Shown here one piece after another: positions 1 through 12,615 of a stretch of 63,048 nt of DNA. Each line of letters begins with the position of its first letter. The first letter of the stretch is position 1. The stretch comes from Nemertoderma westbladi. Its lineage: Eukaryota; Xenacoelomorpha; Nemertodermatida; Nemertodermatidae. The stretch spans positions 1 through 63,048 of the forward strand of contig JAUCBJ010000449.1 of assembly GCA_032718475.1 (NCBI GenBank), written 5' to 3'. A program made the position numbers and the translations under genes. Under the pieces are notes generated by a model, which was not told where the DNA came from, made no database searches, and saw only the letters and a list, made by a program, of their open reading frames with translations.

Positions 1-1
1 A

Positions 2-54
2 AGTACTCTGCGTTGATACCACTGCTTTAAGCAGTGGTATCAACGCAGAGTACT
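2..54. other. Head-to-head library adapter pair (artefact)
   Basis: Bases 29-54 begin AAGCAGTGGTATCAACGCAG and match the 26-nt SMART-type PCR adapter used for cDNA and amplified low-input genomic libraries. Bases 2-27 are its exact reverse complement, with a single T at 28 between them. The A at 1 and T at 28 would fit A/T ligation. This is not biological sequence. It marks a contig or read end where trimming failed, so the join to the repeat at 55 should not be trusted. Confidence 0.95.
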
Positions 55-3000
55 CCTTACACTGCAACGCCACACCCCAAAGTGAGTTCCTTACACTACA
101 CTGCCACGCCCCAAAGTGAGTTCCTTACAAAGCACCGCCACACCCCAAAGTGAGTTCCTTACACTACACTGCCACACCCCAAAGTGAGTTCCTTACAAAG
201 CACCGCCACACCCCAAAGTGAGTTCCTTACAAAGCACCGCCACACCCCAAAGTGAGTTCCTTACAAAGCACCGCCACACCCCAAAGTGAGTTCCTTACAA
301 AGCACCGCCACACCCCAAAGTGAGTTCCTTACACTACACTGCCACACCCCAAAGTGAGTTCCTTACACTGCCACACCCCAAAGTGAGTTCCTTACACTGC
401 AACGCCACACCCCAAAGTGAGTTCCTTGCATTGCACCGCCACACCCCAAAGTGAGTTCCTTACATTGCACCGCCACACCCCAAAGTGAGTTCCTTACATT
501 GCACCGCCACACCCCAAAGTGAGTTCCCTACACTGCACCGCCACACCCCAAAGTGAGTTCCTTACACTGCACCGCCACACCCCAAAGTGAGTTCCTTAAA
601 CTACACTGCCACACCCCAAAGTGAGTTCCTTACACTACACTGCCACACCCCAAAGTGAGTTCCTTACACTGCACCGCCACACCCCAAAGTGAGTTCCTTA
701 CACTACACTGCCACACCCCAAAGTGAGTTCCTTACACTACACTGCCACACCCCAAAGTGAGTTCCTTACAAAGCACCGCCACACCCCAAAGTGAGTTCCT
801 TACACTACACTGCCACACCCCAAAGTGAGTTCCTTACACTACACTGCCACGCCCCAAAGTGAGTTCCTTACACTACACTGCCACACCCCAAAGTGAGTTC
901 CTCACACTACACTGCCACACCCCAAAGTGAGTTCCTTACACTGCAACGCCAAACCCCAAAGTGAGTTCCTTACACTACACTGCCACACCCCAAAGTGAGT
1001 TCCTTATAAAGCACCGCCACACCCCAAAGTGTGTTCCTTACACTACACTGCTACACCCCAAAGTGAGTTCCTTACACTACACTGCCACACCCCAAAGTGA
1101 GTTCCTTACACTGCAACGCCACACCCCAAAGTGAGTTCCTTACACTGCCACACCCCAAAGTGAGTTCCTTACACTGCAACGCCACTCCCCAAAGTGAGTT
1201 CCTTACACTACACTGCCACACCCCAAAGTGAGTTCCTTACAAAGCACTGCCACACCCCAAAGTGAGTTCCTTACACTAAACTGCCACGCCCCAAAGTGAG
1301 TTCCTTACACTGCACCGCCACACCCCAAAGTGAGTTCCTTACACTGCACCGCCACACCCCAAAGTGAGTTCCTTACAAAGCACCGCAACACCCCAAAGTG
1401 AGTTCCTTGCATTGCACCGCCACACCCAAGAGTGAGTTCCTTACAAAGCACCGCCACACCCCAAAGTGAGTTCCCTACACTGCACCGCCACACCCCAAAG
1501 TGAGTTCCTTACAAAGCACCGCCACACCCCAAAGTGAGTTCCTTACAATACACTGCCACACCCCAAAGTGAGTTCCTTACACTGCAACGCCACACCCCAA
1601 AGTGAGTTCCTTACACTACACTGCCACACCCCAAAGTGAGTTCCTTACAAAGCACCGCCACACCCCAAAGTGAGTTCCTTACACTACACTGCCACACCCC
1701 AAAGTGAGTTCCTTACACTGCCACACCCCAAAGTGAGTTCCTTACACTGCCACACCCCAAATTGAGTTCCTTACAAAGCACCGCCACACCCCAAAGTGAG
1801 TTCCTTACACTGCACCGCCACACCCCAAAGTGAGTTCCTTACACTGCACCGCCACACCCCAAAGTGAGTTCCTTACACTGCACCGCCACACCCCAAAGTG
1901 AGTTCCTTACAAAGCACCGCCACACCCCAAAGTGAGTTCCTTACACTACACTGCCACACCCCAAAGTGAGTTCCTTGCATTGCACCGCCACACCCCAAAG
2001 TGAGTTCCTTACTCTGCACCGCCACACCCCAAAGTGAGTTCCTTACAAAGCACCGGCACACCCCAAAGTGAGTTCCTTACACTACACTGCCACACCCCAA
2101 AGTGAGTTCCTTACACTGCCACACCCCAAATTGAGTTCCCTACAAAGCACCGCCACACCCCAAAGTGAGTTCCCTACACTGCACGGCCACACCCCAAAGT
2201 GAGTTCCCTACACTGCACCGCCACACCCCAAAGTGAGTTCCTTACACTGCACCGCCACACCCCAAAGTGAGTTCCTTACACTAGACTGCCACACCCCAAA
2301 TTAAGTTCCTTACACTGCCACACCCCAAAGTGAGTTCCTTACACTGCACCGCCACACCCCAAAGTGAGTTCCTTACACTACACTGCCACACCCCAAAGTG
2401 AGTTCCTTACAAAGCACCGCCACACCCCAAAGTGGGTTCCTTGCATTGCACCGCCACACCCCAAAGTAGTTCCTTGCATTGCACCGTCACACCCCAAAGT
2501 GAGTTCCTTACATTACACTGCCACACCCCAAAGTGAGTTCCTTACAAAGCACCGCCACACCCCAAAGTGAGTTCCTTACAAAGCACCGCCACACCCCAAA
2601 GTGAGTTCCTTACACTGCACCGCCACACCCCAAAGTGAGTTCCTTACAAAGCACCGCCACACCCCAAAGTGAGTTCCTTACAAAGCACCGCCACACCCCA
2701 AAGTGGGTTCCTTGCATTGCACCGCCACACCCCAAAGTGAGTTCCTTGCATTGCACCGTCACACCCCAAAGTGAGTTCCTTACATTACACCGCCACACCC
2801 CAAAGTGAGTTCCTTACACTACCCTGCCACACCCCAAAGTGAGTTCCTTACAAAGCACCGCCACACCCCAATTTGAGTTCCTTGCATTGCACCGCCACAC
2901 CCCAAAGTGAGTTCCTTACACTGCACCGCCACACCCCAAAGTGAGTTCCTTACAAAGCACCGCCACACCCCAAAGTGAGTTCCTTACACTACACTGCCAC

Positions 3001-5556
3001 ACCCCAAAGTGAGTTCCTTACACTACACTGCCACACCCCATAGTGATTTCCTTACACTACACTGCCACACCCCAAAGTGAGTTCCTTGCATTGCACCGTC
3101 ACACCGCAAAGTGAGTTCCTTACATTGCACCGCCACACACCAAAGTGCGTTCCTTACAAAGCACCGCCACACCCCAAAGTGAGTTCCTTACAAAGCACCG
3201 CCACACCCCAAAGTGAGTTCCCTACACTGCACCGCCACACCCCAAAGTGAATTCCTTACAAAGCACCGCCACACCCCCAAAGTGAGTTCCTTACACTACA
3301 CTGCCACACCCCAAAGTGAGTTCCTTACACTGCAACGCCACACCCCAAAGTGAGTTCCTTACACTACACTGCCACACCCCAAAGTGAGTTCCTTACAAAG
3401 CACCGCCACACCCCAAAGTGAGTTCCTTACACTACACTGCCACACCCCAAAGTGAGTTCCTTACACTGCCACACCCCAAAGTGAGTTCCTTACACTGCAA
3501 CGCCACACCCCAAGGTGAGTTCCTTACACTACACTGCCACACCCCAAAGTGAGTTCCTTACAAAGCACCGCCACACCCCAAAGTGAGTTCCTTACACTAC
3601 ACTGCCACACCCCAAAGTGAGTTCCTTACACTACACTGCCACACCCCAAAGTGAGTTCCTTACACTACACTGCCACACCCCAAAGTGAGTTCCTTGCATT
3701 GCACCGTCACACCCCAAAGTGAGTTCCTTACATTGCACCGCCACACCCCAAAGTGCGTTCCTTACAAAGCACCGCCACACCCCAAAGTGAGTTCCTTACA
3801 CTAGACTGCCACACCCCAAATTAAGTTCCTTACACTGCCACACCCCAAAGTGAGTTCCTTACACTGCACCGCCACACCCCAAAGTGAGTTCCTTACACTA
3901 CACTGCCACACCCCAAAGTGAGTTCCTTACAAAGCACCGCCACACCCCAAAGTGGGTTCCTTGCATTGCACCGCCACACCCCAAAGTAGTTCCTTGCATT
4001 GCACCGTCACACCCCAAAGTGAGTTCCTTACATTACACTGCCACACCCCAAAGTGAGTTCCTTACAAAGCACCGCCACACCCCAAAGTGAGTTCCTTACA
4101 AAGCACCGCCACACCCCAAAGTGAGTTCCTTACACTGCACCGCCACACCCCAAAGTGAGTTCCTTACAAAGCACCGCCACACCCCAAAGTGAGTTCCTTA
4201 CAAAGCACCGCCACACCCCAAAGTGGGTTCCTTGCATTGCACCGCCACACCCCAAAGTGAGTTCCTTGCATTGCACCGTCACACCCCAAAGTGAGTTCCT
4301 TACATTACACCGCCACACCCCAAAGTGAGTTCCTTACACTACCCTGCCACACCCCAAAGTGAGTTCCTTACAAAGCACCGCCACACCCCAATTTGAGTTC
4401 CTTGCATTGCACCGCCACACCCCAAAGTGAGTTCCTTACACTGCACCGCCACACCCCAAAGTGAGTTCCTTACAAAGCACCGCCACACCCCAAAGTGAGT
4501 TCCTTACACTACACTGCCACACCCCAAAGTGAGTTCCTTACACTACACTGCCACACCCCATAGTGAGTTCCTTACACTACACTGCCACACCCCAAAGTGA
4601 GTTCCTTGCATTGCACCGTCACACCGCAAAGTGAGTTCCTTACATTGCACCGCCACACACCAAAGTGCGTTCCTTACAAAGCACCGCCACACCCCAAAGT
4701 GAGTTCCTTACAAAGCACCGCCACACCCCAAAGTGAGTTCCCTACACTGCACCGCCACACCCCAAAGTGAGTTCCTTACAAAGCACCGCCACACCCCCAA
4801 AGTGAGTTCCTTACACTACACTGCCACACCCCAAAGTGAGTTCCTTACACTGCACCGCCACACCCCAAAGTGAGTTCCTTACACTACACTGCCACACCCC
4901 AAAGTGAGTTCCTTACACTAGCACCGCCACACCCCAAAGTGAGTTCCTTACACTACACTGCCACACCCCAAAGTGAGTTCCTTACACGCCACACCCCAAA
5001 GTGAGTTCCTTACACTGCAACGCCACACCCCAAAGTGAGTTCCTTACACTACACTGCCACACCCCAAAGTGAGTTCCTTACAAAGCACCGCCACACCCCC
5101 AAAGTGAGTTCCTTACACTACACTGCCACACCCCAAAGTGAGTTCCTTACACTGCAACGCCACACCCCAAAGTGAGTTCCTTACACTACACTGCCACACC
5201 CCAAAGTGAGTTCCTTACAAAGCACCGCCACACTCCAAAGTGAGTTCCTTACACTACACTGCCACACCCCAAAGTGAGTTCCTTACAATGCCACACCCCA
5301 AAGTGAGTTCCTTACAAAGCACCGCCACACCCCAAAGTGAGTTCCTTACACTACACTGCCACACCCCAAAGTGAGTTCCTTACACTACACTGCCACACCC
5401 CAAAGTGAGTTCCTTACACTACACTGCCACACCCCAAAGTGAGTTCCTTGCATTGCACCGTCACACCCCAAAGTGAGTTCCTTACATTGCACCGCCACAC
5501 CCCAAAGTGCGTTCCTTACAAAGCACCGCCACACCCCAAAGTGAGTTCCTTACACT
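55..5556. repeat. 34-bp minisatellite array with GTGAGT in nearly every unit
   Basis: About 160 head-to-tail units, mostly 34 bp with a recurrent 29-bp short form. The shared core is CCACACCCCAAAGTGAGTTC. The rest of the unit alternates among a few types (CTTACACTACACTG, CTTACAAAGCACCG, CTTACACTGCACCG, CTTGCATTGCACCG). All six frames stay open for 60 or more codons because 34 is not a multiple of 3; I regard these as non-coding. On the + strand most units carry AAA/GTGAGT, a good 5' splice-site match in the same orientation as the CEP350-like gene to the right; at about 3513 the match improves to AAG/GTGAGT. If that gene has exons further left, the array lies in its intron. Confidence 0.95.
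2250..5120. repeat. About 1.35-kb segmental duplication inside the 34-bp array
   Basis: The block 2250-3600 recurs at 3770-5120, offset 1520 bp. The same order of unit types and the same rare variants recur: CTAGACTGCC with AAATTAAG, a two-base-short unit reading CAAAGTAGTT, ACCCTGCC, CCCCATAGTG, and an extra C giving CACACCCCC. Only a few substitutions and small indels separate the copies. This points to a recent unequal exchange of about 45 units or a large slippage event; a misassembly is the alternative. Confidence 0.8.
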
Positions 5557-6234
5557 GCGCGACACCGACAAACCAAAATTTTTGTTATTTAGAAAGAAAA
5601 TTGTTCACATGTAAGCCGTAGGTGGGCGTAGGGGTCCCTCAAGCATCTTAATAAAATAATCGATATAAATTGACAATAGGTGCGATGAGGCTCTAATGAT
5701 GAGAATACCAGAACAGTTATAGACATTTTGAATATTCAATTCTACTCTGTTACGAAAGTATTCAAACATAAATCGATCATCGCGAGTCGATTGAGCCTAA
5801 GATTAGCGCAATATGAGTTTCATTACAGCAATGCACTCTAACACATTAAAGGGCGATAGATAATGTAGTCAAGATGTTATTGAGGGTGGCGATTTCCTCT
5901 GGAGTATATAAGTTCACATTCAGTACACGTTTGTTATCGGATAGAATCTTTACCGAACAGTATCGGTATTTTTGCCAGGAAAAGTCAACCCTTTGTATTT
6001 CTGGGAGTATTTTTCTCACGCCGGGACAAAAAGAGCAATCCTAGATTCTGAAACTTCATTTTATGTTCGGGGTAGAAATGTAATTTAATAATAAAAACCT
6101 ATTTATTACCCACTAACGTAATCGTCTCCATTAATTTGAGGCATTATGTCAAACTTAAACTAAATTTCAACATGACCTACTGTGGACATTGTGGACACTA
6201 TGGTCTGGTAACATCTTTTTAATTTCATTTTCAG
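5557..6234 (+). other. Probable intron upstream of the CEP350-like last exon
   Basis: AT-rich non-repetitive sequence with no convincing coding stretch. It ends at a good 3' splice site: the pyrimidine-rich run from about 6215 (TTTTTAATTTCATTTTCAG) gives AG at 6233-6234. The coding frame enters in phase 1, with one base of the first codon supplied by the previous exon. That previous exon is not visible between the minisatellite and this point, so it is either left of the window or obscured by the array. Confidence 0.6.
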
Positions 6235-9200
6235 GTCCGACTTCAGTTGGAGTTAAACCCAAAATGTACCCTACGATGACTTCCCCGCCTGTGATTTCTC
6301 CTGTACGACCCCGGGTGAGCCACGAGACCAGCCCAAGAACGCCCACGCAACGCACGGATTCCGCTTCCGAGATGAGAAGCAGTCCCGACGATGACGTAAT
6401 GCGAGGGAGAAAGAAACGATCGGAACCGCTGAGCCCGGAGTTCCACTTGGCGAACGTTCGGGAGGCCGTGGAGAAACTCATCAGCGAGTCGACGGAGGAG
6501 GGAGAACGGTCGCTGCAGGACAGTGTGGTACCTCGGCGGTACAGCCCGCGCTCGCTCGAACACCGACTCCACGCCGAACTCAACATGATGGAGAGTTTAA
6601 ACGAGTCCGAGCGACAACTAGCGGACGTTGAACGGGCGCGGTTCGACGCGCGAAGTCTCGCCTACCTACTGGAGGGTCGCGGCGTGAAACCGGTCCCGGA
6701 ACCCGGGATCCCGGGCTACGTTACCACCACTGAGGAGTTGCTCCAACTGCATCGAGACGCCGCCCACGCCTCCTTACTCTCCGCCAGGGAACTCAAGGAA
6801 GCCCGTAAGGCCCTCAGTAAGATGGCCCGGAGTCCACCGAAGGGAGGGACTCCTCGAAGGTTTCCGTCCCACGAGAGTTTCTCCTCGTTGAGTGCCACTC
6901 CCGAGAGGCGAGTTGCGTCGCCAGTTTCAGCGATGTCGCCACCCGCTGTCACGCGAGTCTCAGATCGCTTCGACAGTTCTCATTCCCGGCGCAAAGAGGC
7001 ATCTGGCGAGACGTCCATACCGGAACAACTCGAGTTCTCGGTGAGCACGGAGAGTCTGCGAACCGTGGAGAGTATCTCGGAAGATATTGCCAGCGGCAGC
7101 TCCCATCCCCAGTACACAATGAAGTTCGATGACAGTGCATCGCGAGCAAAGACAAGGTCCAACGCCACTACCGGTTCCATCTCAATGGCTGAGTCTTCTG
7201 CGATAGACACAGACTCTCTGTTTAATGTTCTCATTGACAAAGAGAAAGCACTAAACGGTAAATCTGAAGCGGAATACGATTGGCTGGTTTTCATTAAGAG
7301 GGAATACAGAGATGCTGGCAATGAGGATCAAGTGACTTCCATAAAGAAGCGACAACGAGCGTTAGCATTGAAACTGAAACAAGATCAACAAGATGTTTAT
7401 CGTTTGAAAACTAGGAATCTGAATCCGAGAGAAGAACGTCAGATAATTAACGAAGAACGCGATGCGATCACTGTATTAAACGAAGCTAGAACGAAGTTTA
7501 TCAATAAATTAAATAAAGCGAAGATAAGCCAGACTCATAGTTCGTTGGAATCGGGGTCAACACCTGGCGACCATGAGAGGTCGTTGTCTCCGGTTGGAAA
7601 ACCCGGTGATTTTATGACGGGCGGAAAAGATGGAGAGTCGGACACTGAAAGCGAAATCCGCAAGAAGATTAAGAACATCCAGTATTCCGAGAAGTTTCTC
7701 TCCTTGAGGGAAAAGACTCTGAAGAAACGAATGAGCGACGCTGAGAAGTTGATCCAATGGCGTCGAGTCTTAGATACCGAGGAGAAAAACGTTCGCGAAT
7801 TGGAAAAGAAAGCCGTGAAGGTTTGGGAATACGGAGGCGATAAATCGATGTCAGTGTTGGCGCGCGGGAAGGGCAAGGCACCCAAAGATGAGGACCCAGA
7901 TGCTGATGGTCTAGATGCTTCCAAACATCATAGCAACACAGAGAGTTCAATCGTCGAGGAAATTGTTGGATCCAGCCCCGATATGAAGACCTCGCCGGGG
8001 GTGAGTTCGGACGATGCTTTCAATCCTAGTTCTCGGGAGGATGAGGTGCCGAGTTCAACTCCTTCCCCATCGAAAAGCTCCATGCCGAGCAGTCGGTTCA
8101 TCACAAATGGAGGCCTCGTTCCCGCGGATCTCAACACTCGGTCACCCTTGTTGCGTCGGCGACGGGAGTCTGGAGAGGGTGGCAGCCTCAGCGACGATTC
8201 CTTCTGTCATTCGGAAGCCGCTTCCGATCAAAGCGACATCGAGGGCAGGATCCGAGCGATGAAACTCGAGTTGAAACGGAGAGAACAAGAAGCTGGTCGC
8301 CTCAAGCGGGAACAGAAGAAAACCAAACGCGAACGGTTAAAGCAGAAGGAGGATAGTCTGAAGAAGCAACTGCAAGCCTATGAGACGCTGATAGAGAAAA
8401 CAAAAGCGAAGATCGAGCAGGAAGTTCTTCAAGATTCGGTTAAACCGGTGATCAAACATCCAAAGGCCGTCGGATCTAAAGCTATCCATCAGGAGCTTCG
8501 ACGAGCAAAGTCTGATCCCGAAGTTCCATTGAAGAATTTTGTAGAATACGAAAGAAAGTCACCAATTGCGGGTCTGATCGTGTCAACCAGCCCCACTGTG
8601 GACTCGTCTATCTCAGAAGCTGAGGCTATTCGGCCGGAAAGTGAGAAAAGCGATTCGGTTCTTCGTAGTATCTCGAAAGAGGATAAACCTAGTTCACCGG
8701 ATCGTTCTAAAACGAAAACCGAGCAGTCATACAGCGCAGATTTCGAGGAGGCTGATAGTTCCAACATTAGTGAGGAGTTGAGCATCCACAGTGGGACGAG
8801 TGTCGAGCAGCCTGAAAGCACCGGTGTATTCTTTGACTTCAATGCTCCTCTCGAAGGAGAGAGAGATGATACACCAACGCCAACTGGAGCCCTGGAAGCT
8901 GGCACGGAGGAAGCAGCGAACGAAGTTAAAGAAGTTTCAGAGGCCTTTGATGACACCTCTAGAGATATCAGCATTGGTGATGGTGTTGCAGTGACTGGAA
9001 CACAAAGTGATCCGTCCCGCCCTACACCAGTCGCCAAGTCTGGAAGAAAATCTTCGATTACCAGTTCGAGCGATGATGAAGCGGTGTCGGCGGTGGAAGT
9101 CAGCGATCCCATAAAGATTGCCGTGATCTGTAGTGATAGCGACGACCTTGCCAAACCGAACGTCCACCACACAGTCACCTTCGCCCGAGCCCCACAACCC

Positions 9201-10280
9201 CAGAAAGCGGAAATTGTCGTTTTGTCTGAATTAGACGACGATGAAGTAGGTGTTGTTGTGGATCGCGTAGTGAAGGCCGTGGATGAGTCGGTTGTTGATG
9301 AAACAGTTAAGCAAATTATCGATTCCAAATCGCTTATCGACGGCAGTGTCCCTCCTCTAGAGTTGAAAGATTCAGATGATGATGAGTTCACCATCATTGG
9401 CTTGAAAGAGTTAGAAGGTAAGAAGGAAGCAATTCGTCCGAAATCCCCGGTCCCGCAACTAACCAGTCAAGATTTCAAGCAGCTGGATGTCGATATAGGA
9501 GAAGTCGTTGGGAGCTCGGAACTGGAGGAGGAGTGGTTCGACGACGACTTCGGGATCAGTCGTTATCGCGCCGCCAAGTTGCCACTCCGTGGGACAACGA
9601 CAGCCCTCGAGGTTGGAAGTCCTCGACCCACGGGAAAGCTGATGCCGTTCTCAGCAGTCGATAAACACATCGATATTAAACGCCGCATCGAGGAATCCGA
9701 ACCCTTCTTCGTTGTGCCGCATAAACCGGAGGAGATTCGCTCGTTGGTCTCCGAAATGGTCGGGTTGTTGTGGGAGAGGCGGAAATCCGGATCCTCGATG
9801 GACGAGATTCCGTCGGCGTTGAGCGGCCCCAGACCCCCGGGGCTTGAGGAACACAGCCAGAAGTCCTACAAACTCTTTATATTTAATCTAACTCGAGAGA
9901 TATTCGCGGATATTTACCCGAAGGACGGGACGGGCGAACCGTGGCCGGTTTCCGCGAGACAACGGCTGCACCACAACGGCCGACCCCCGGCCTCTCTACA
10001 CCGTCTCGTCCCTTTAATACAGAATCGGGTACTCAGTTTACTTAGTTTCGATGAGGGGTCTCCGGAATCCAACTCGCAGGTGATGAAGTTTGGTCGGAAA
10101 CGTCGGGACACAGTCGATCGGATCCTCATGTTGGAACTCCGGGAAGAGGAACGACTTTGGGTTAATTACGAGGAAGACGAGTTGGCCGTAAAGACCCAAC
10201 TGTCCAATGCTGTACTCGATTCACTATTAAACGAAACAGCTAAACTCATTCTAAAAATACACGAATCAAAACACACATAA
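6235..10280 (+). CDS. CEP350-like centrosomal protein, large C-terminal exon (5' part missing)
   Basis: A single open exon of about 1,347 codons ending TAA at 10278-10280. The frame stays open into the intron as far as 6189, but the polypyrimidine-AG at 6234 makes 6235 the likely exon start (phase 1). The product resembles the C-terminal part of CEP350/CAP350, a scaffold of centrioles and microtubule anchoring. Visible blocks in order: Ser/Pro-rich low complexity (6250-7200); a Lys/Glu coiled coil with IKKRQRALALKLKQDQQDVY (7203-7520); a second charged helix, SEKFLSLREKTLKKRM (7640-7850); a long coiled coil, RIRAMKLELKRREQEAGRLK (8230-8430); a Ser/Asp-rich acidic region; and a C-terminal domain ending DTVDRILMLELREEERLWVN and EEDELAVKTQLSNAVLDSLL (9880-10270), the most family-like part. 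I see no CAP-Gly domain in this exon. The identification is from memory of the family and has not been searched. Confidence 0.8.
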
Positions 10281-10860
10281 CGGACATATCATTTATACAC
10301 TTTTTGAGTTTATTTTTGCGTTTTTTTTTTTTTTATTTTACTCCAGCTATTATGTATAGTTTTTTTTGCAAATTTGCGTGTTATTTAAACACTAGTTATT
10401 ATTGTTATATTGTTTGAAATGTAGTTTTATATAAATCGCGAAGTGTTAGCATTGCTGCAAATTTATAATTTAATTGTAAAACAGTTTTTATTACCACACA
10501 TTAACAGTTAAGTATTAAGTATGGTTTTAATAGTAAATAGTAATGTAATTATTTATTGTATGTTTTTAAATTTTAAATTTTAAACGCGAAATTTTTGGAG
10601 CCTTGTGTATTATTGTAATAATTATAATATTCCTACCATTTTCTGGTCATTATTATTATTTTGATATTGTATTTTTGTGAATCGTTTTATTATTTTAATT
10701 ATTTGTAATGGTAATATTTATTAACTAAGTTTTATTTATTAACCATTCAAAAGTTTACTCGATATGAAATATTGATATTGATTTACACCGAACACAATTT
10801 TTAATTATGCTTTATTTGTACCGAAACAGATTTATTCCCGAGTTGTTTGAGTTGATACGG
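10281..10860 (+). other. 3' flank/UTR of the CEP350-like gene
   Basis: Very AT-rich sequence after the stop codon, with a T-run at 10321-10334 and many TTATT/TAATT words. I found no exact AATAAA on the + strand here; TATAAA near 10430 is only a weak candidate. No other gene is visible. Confidence 0.5.
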
Positions 10861-11541
10861 ATGGAAAGCTGGCCATACAAGGATTCCAAATATGGAAAGC
10901 TGGCCATACAAGGATTCCAAATATGGAAAGCTGGCCATACAAGGATTCCAAATATGGAAAGTGGCCATACAAGGATTCCAAATATGGAAAGATGGCCATA
11001 CAAGGATTCCAAATATGGAAAGATGGCCATACAAGGATTCCAAATATGGAAAGCTGACCATACAAGGATTCCAAATATGGAAAGATGGCCATACAAGGAT
11101 TCCAAATATGGAAAGATGGCCATACAAGGATTCCAAATATGGAAAGCTGGCCAAACAAGGATTCCAAATATGGACAGATTGCCATACAAGGATTCCAAAT
11201 ATGAAAAGCCGGCCATACAAGGATTCCAAATATGGAAAGATGGCCATACAAGGATTCCAAATATGGAAAGATTGCCATACAAGGATTCCAAATATGGAAA
11301 GCTGGCCAAACAAGGATTCCAAATATGGAAAGATTGCCATACAAGGATTCAAAATATGAAAAGCCGGCCATACAAGGATTCCAAATATGGAAAGATGGCC
11401 ATACAAGGATTCCAAATATGGAAAGATGGCCATACAAGGATTCCAAATATGGAAAGCTGGCATACAAGGATTCCAAATATGGAAAGCTGGCTATACAAGG
11501 ATTCCAAATATGGAAAGCTGGACATACAAGGATTCCAAATA
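10861..11541. repeat. 31-bp minisatellite, each unit with a CArG box
   Basis: Twenty-two tandem units of 31 bp (one 30-bp and one 29-bp form). The core is GGATTCCAAATATGGAAAG followed by a variable CTGGCCATACAA-type segment. Nineteen units contain CCAAATATGG, an exact CC(A/T)6GG serum-response-factor consensus nested in the near-palindrome TTCCAAATATGGAA. Units near 11199 and 11351 and the last unit have lost the exact motif. Because 31 is not divisible by 3, both strands stay open in every frame; these frames are not genes. Confidence 0.95.
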
Positions 11542-12615
11542 GATAAAAAAACATGAATTTCTATGAGATATAGATGAGATTGGGTGTTTAGTGAGATATT
11601 AATTATTATTTAGCTGAGCATTTAAACTCTTGTTTCTTCATTACGCGTAATTAAAATAAAATAAAGATAAAATAAACGTTAGAATTACATCGATTTACGT
11701 CTCAAAATTGACATCTGGCTCAAACTCGCAAACAGTGGCCAAAAAGTTTCCCACACGATTCGACTTAATTTTAGAATGAAATTTTTTTTGGAACCTAGTA
11801 AAGTTATATATATTTTTAAAGATAATTTTATGGTCCAACAGATACACAAAAAATCATACTGCCACTCCTCCGACTTTGAAAGATTTTACAGATGTTTTAG
11901 TACTAAAAAATGCAGGTTTTTCAATTGTCCTAATAAAGTTCATCGTATTCTGATGGATGTATTTTGACATCTACTGTGTGTATTTCAACAAGTTATAGCT
12001 CATTTTAAAGCTAAATAATAGAGAAATGCAATGGAATAACTCCCAAATTGTTTTATTGGAATCAAATTGAGATACAACTACATACAAAATGTACCTATTT
12101 TTAACAATTACTTGTCCCAAACGGTAACACCTGAATTCACCAAAAGGTTTTTATTGGGATTCTATAAACTAAATTCTTATTATAAAGAAGTTATGAAGTT
12201 GAACGTTCCAGATTTTACGAAAAAATACAAAACATAACCGGAGATATGGTGGTTTTATGCGTGCGAGTCGATTATGTCAATTAGGATTGTCCCATGTGTA
12301 ACGCCAAGTGAATTGCTTTACCATGTCCTAGAATCAGTTCTAACAAACTTGATATGAAGATTCTAATATCAGCAGATAGCCCAGATATTGGTCTTTTGTG
12401 TGGTTAATAGTTGTAGCAATAAATTAACTGTGGAATAGACTTAGACTTAGACGTAGCTTTTACATTAATCAGCATGTGCTTTGTCCCACCTGTAACACAA
12501 AAAATCGTTACAGGGCGGGACGTCCCACATGTAACATGTAAATCGAATAATTTTAGGCTACAGAGTGTGGGACATGTCTCACCTGTAACACTAGAGGTAT
12601 AACTGCAAAAGGAAG
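11542..12615. other. AT-rich intergenic segment with recurring TGTCCCA...GTAACAC motif
   Basis: No gene is visible; the longest frame is about 60 codons and has no recognisable features. The right half holds four forward copies of a motif close to TGTCCCACCTGTAACAC (12113, 12289, 12482, 12521) and a compound copy at 12565-12591. GTTACA..GGGAC/GTCCC..TGTAAC (12508-12535) forms an inverted pair around GACGTC. The segment 11717-11743 matches 15259-15285 in inverted orientation at 25 of 27 bases. Confidence 0.5.

Noticed and set aside
55-5556. Many open frames of 60-70 codons on both strands in the 34-bp array
   Set aside because: They arise because the repeat has no stop in any frame; they are periodic, frame-independent and identical between duplicated blocks.
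55-5556. CRISPR-like array
   Set aside because: Repeats are contiguous without unique spacers, and the DNA is animal nuclear.
8489-9397. Antisense frame of 302 codons inside the CEP350-like exon
   Set aside because: It is a Ser/Thr-rich shadow of the Asp/Ser-rich sense codons, with no features of its own.
10801-11556. Open frames of 100-250 codons on both strands in the 31-bp array
   Set aside because: Same cause: the 31-bp unit has few stops in any frame. No non-repetitive coding extension is visible on either side.
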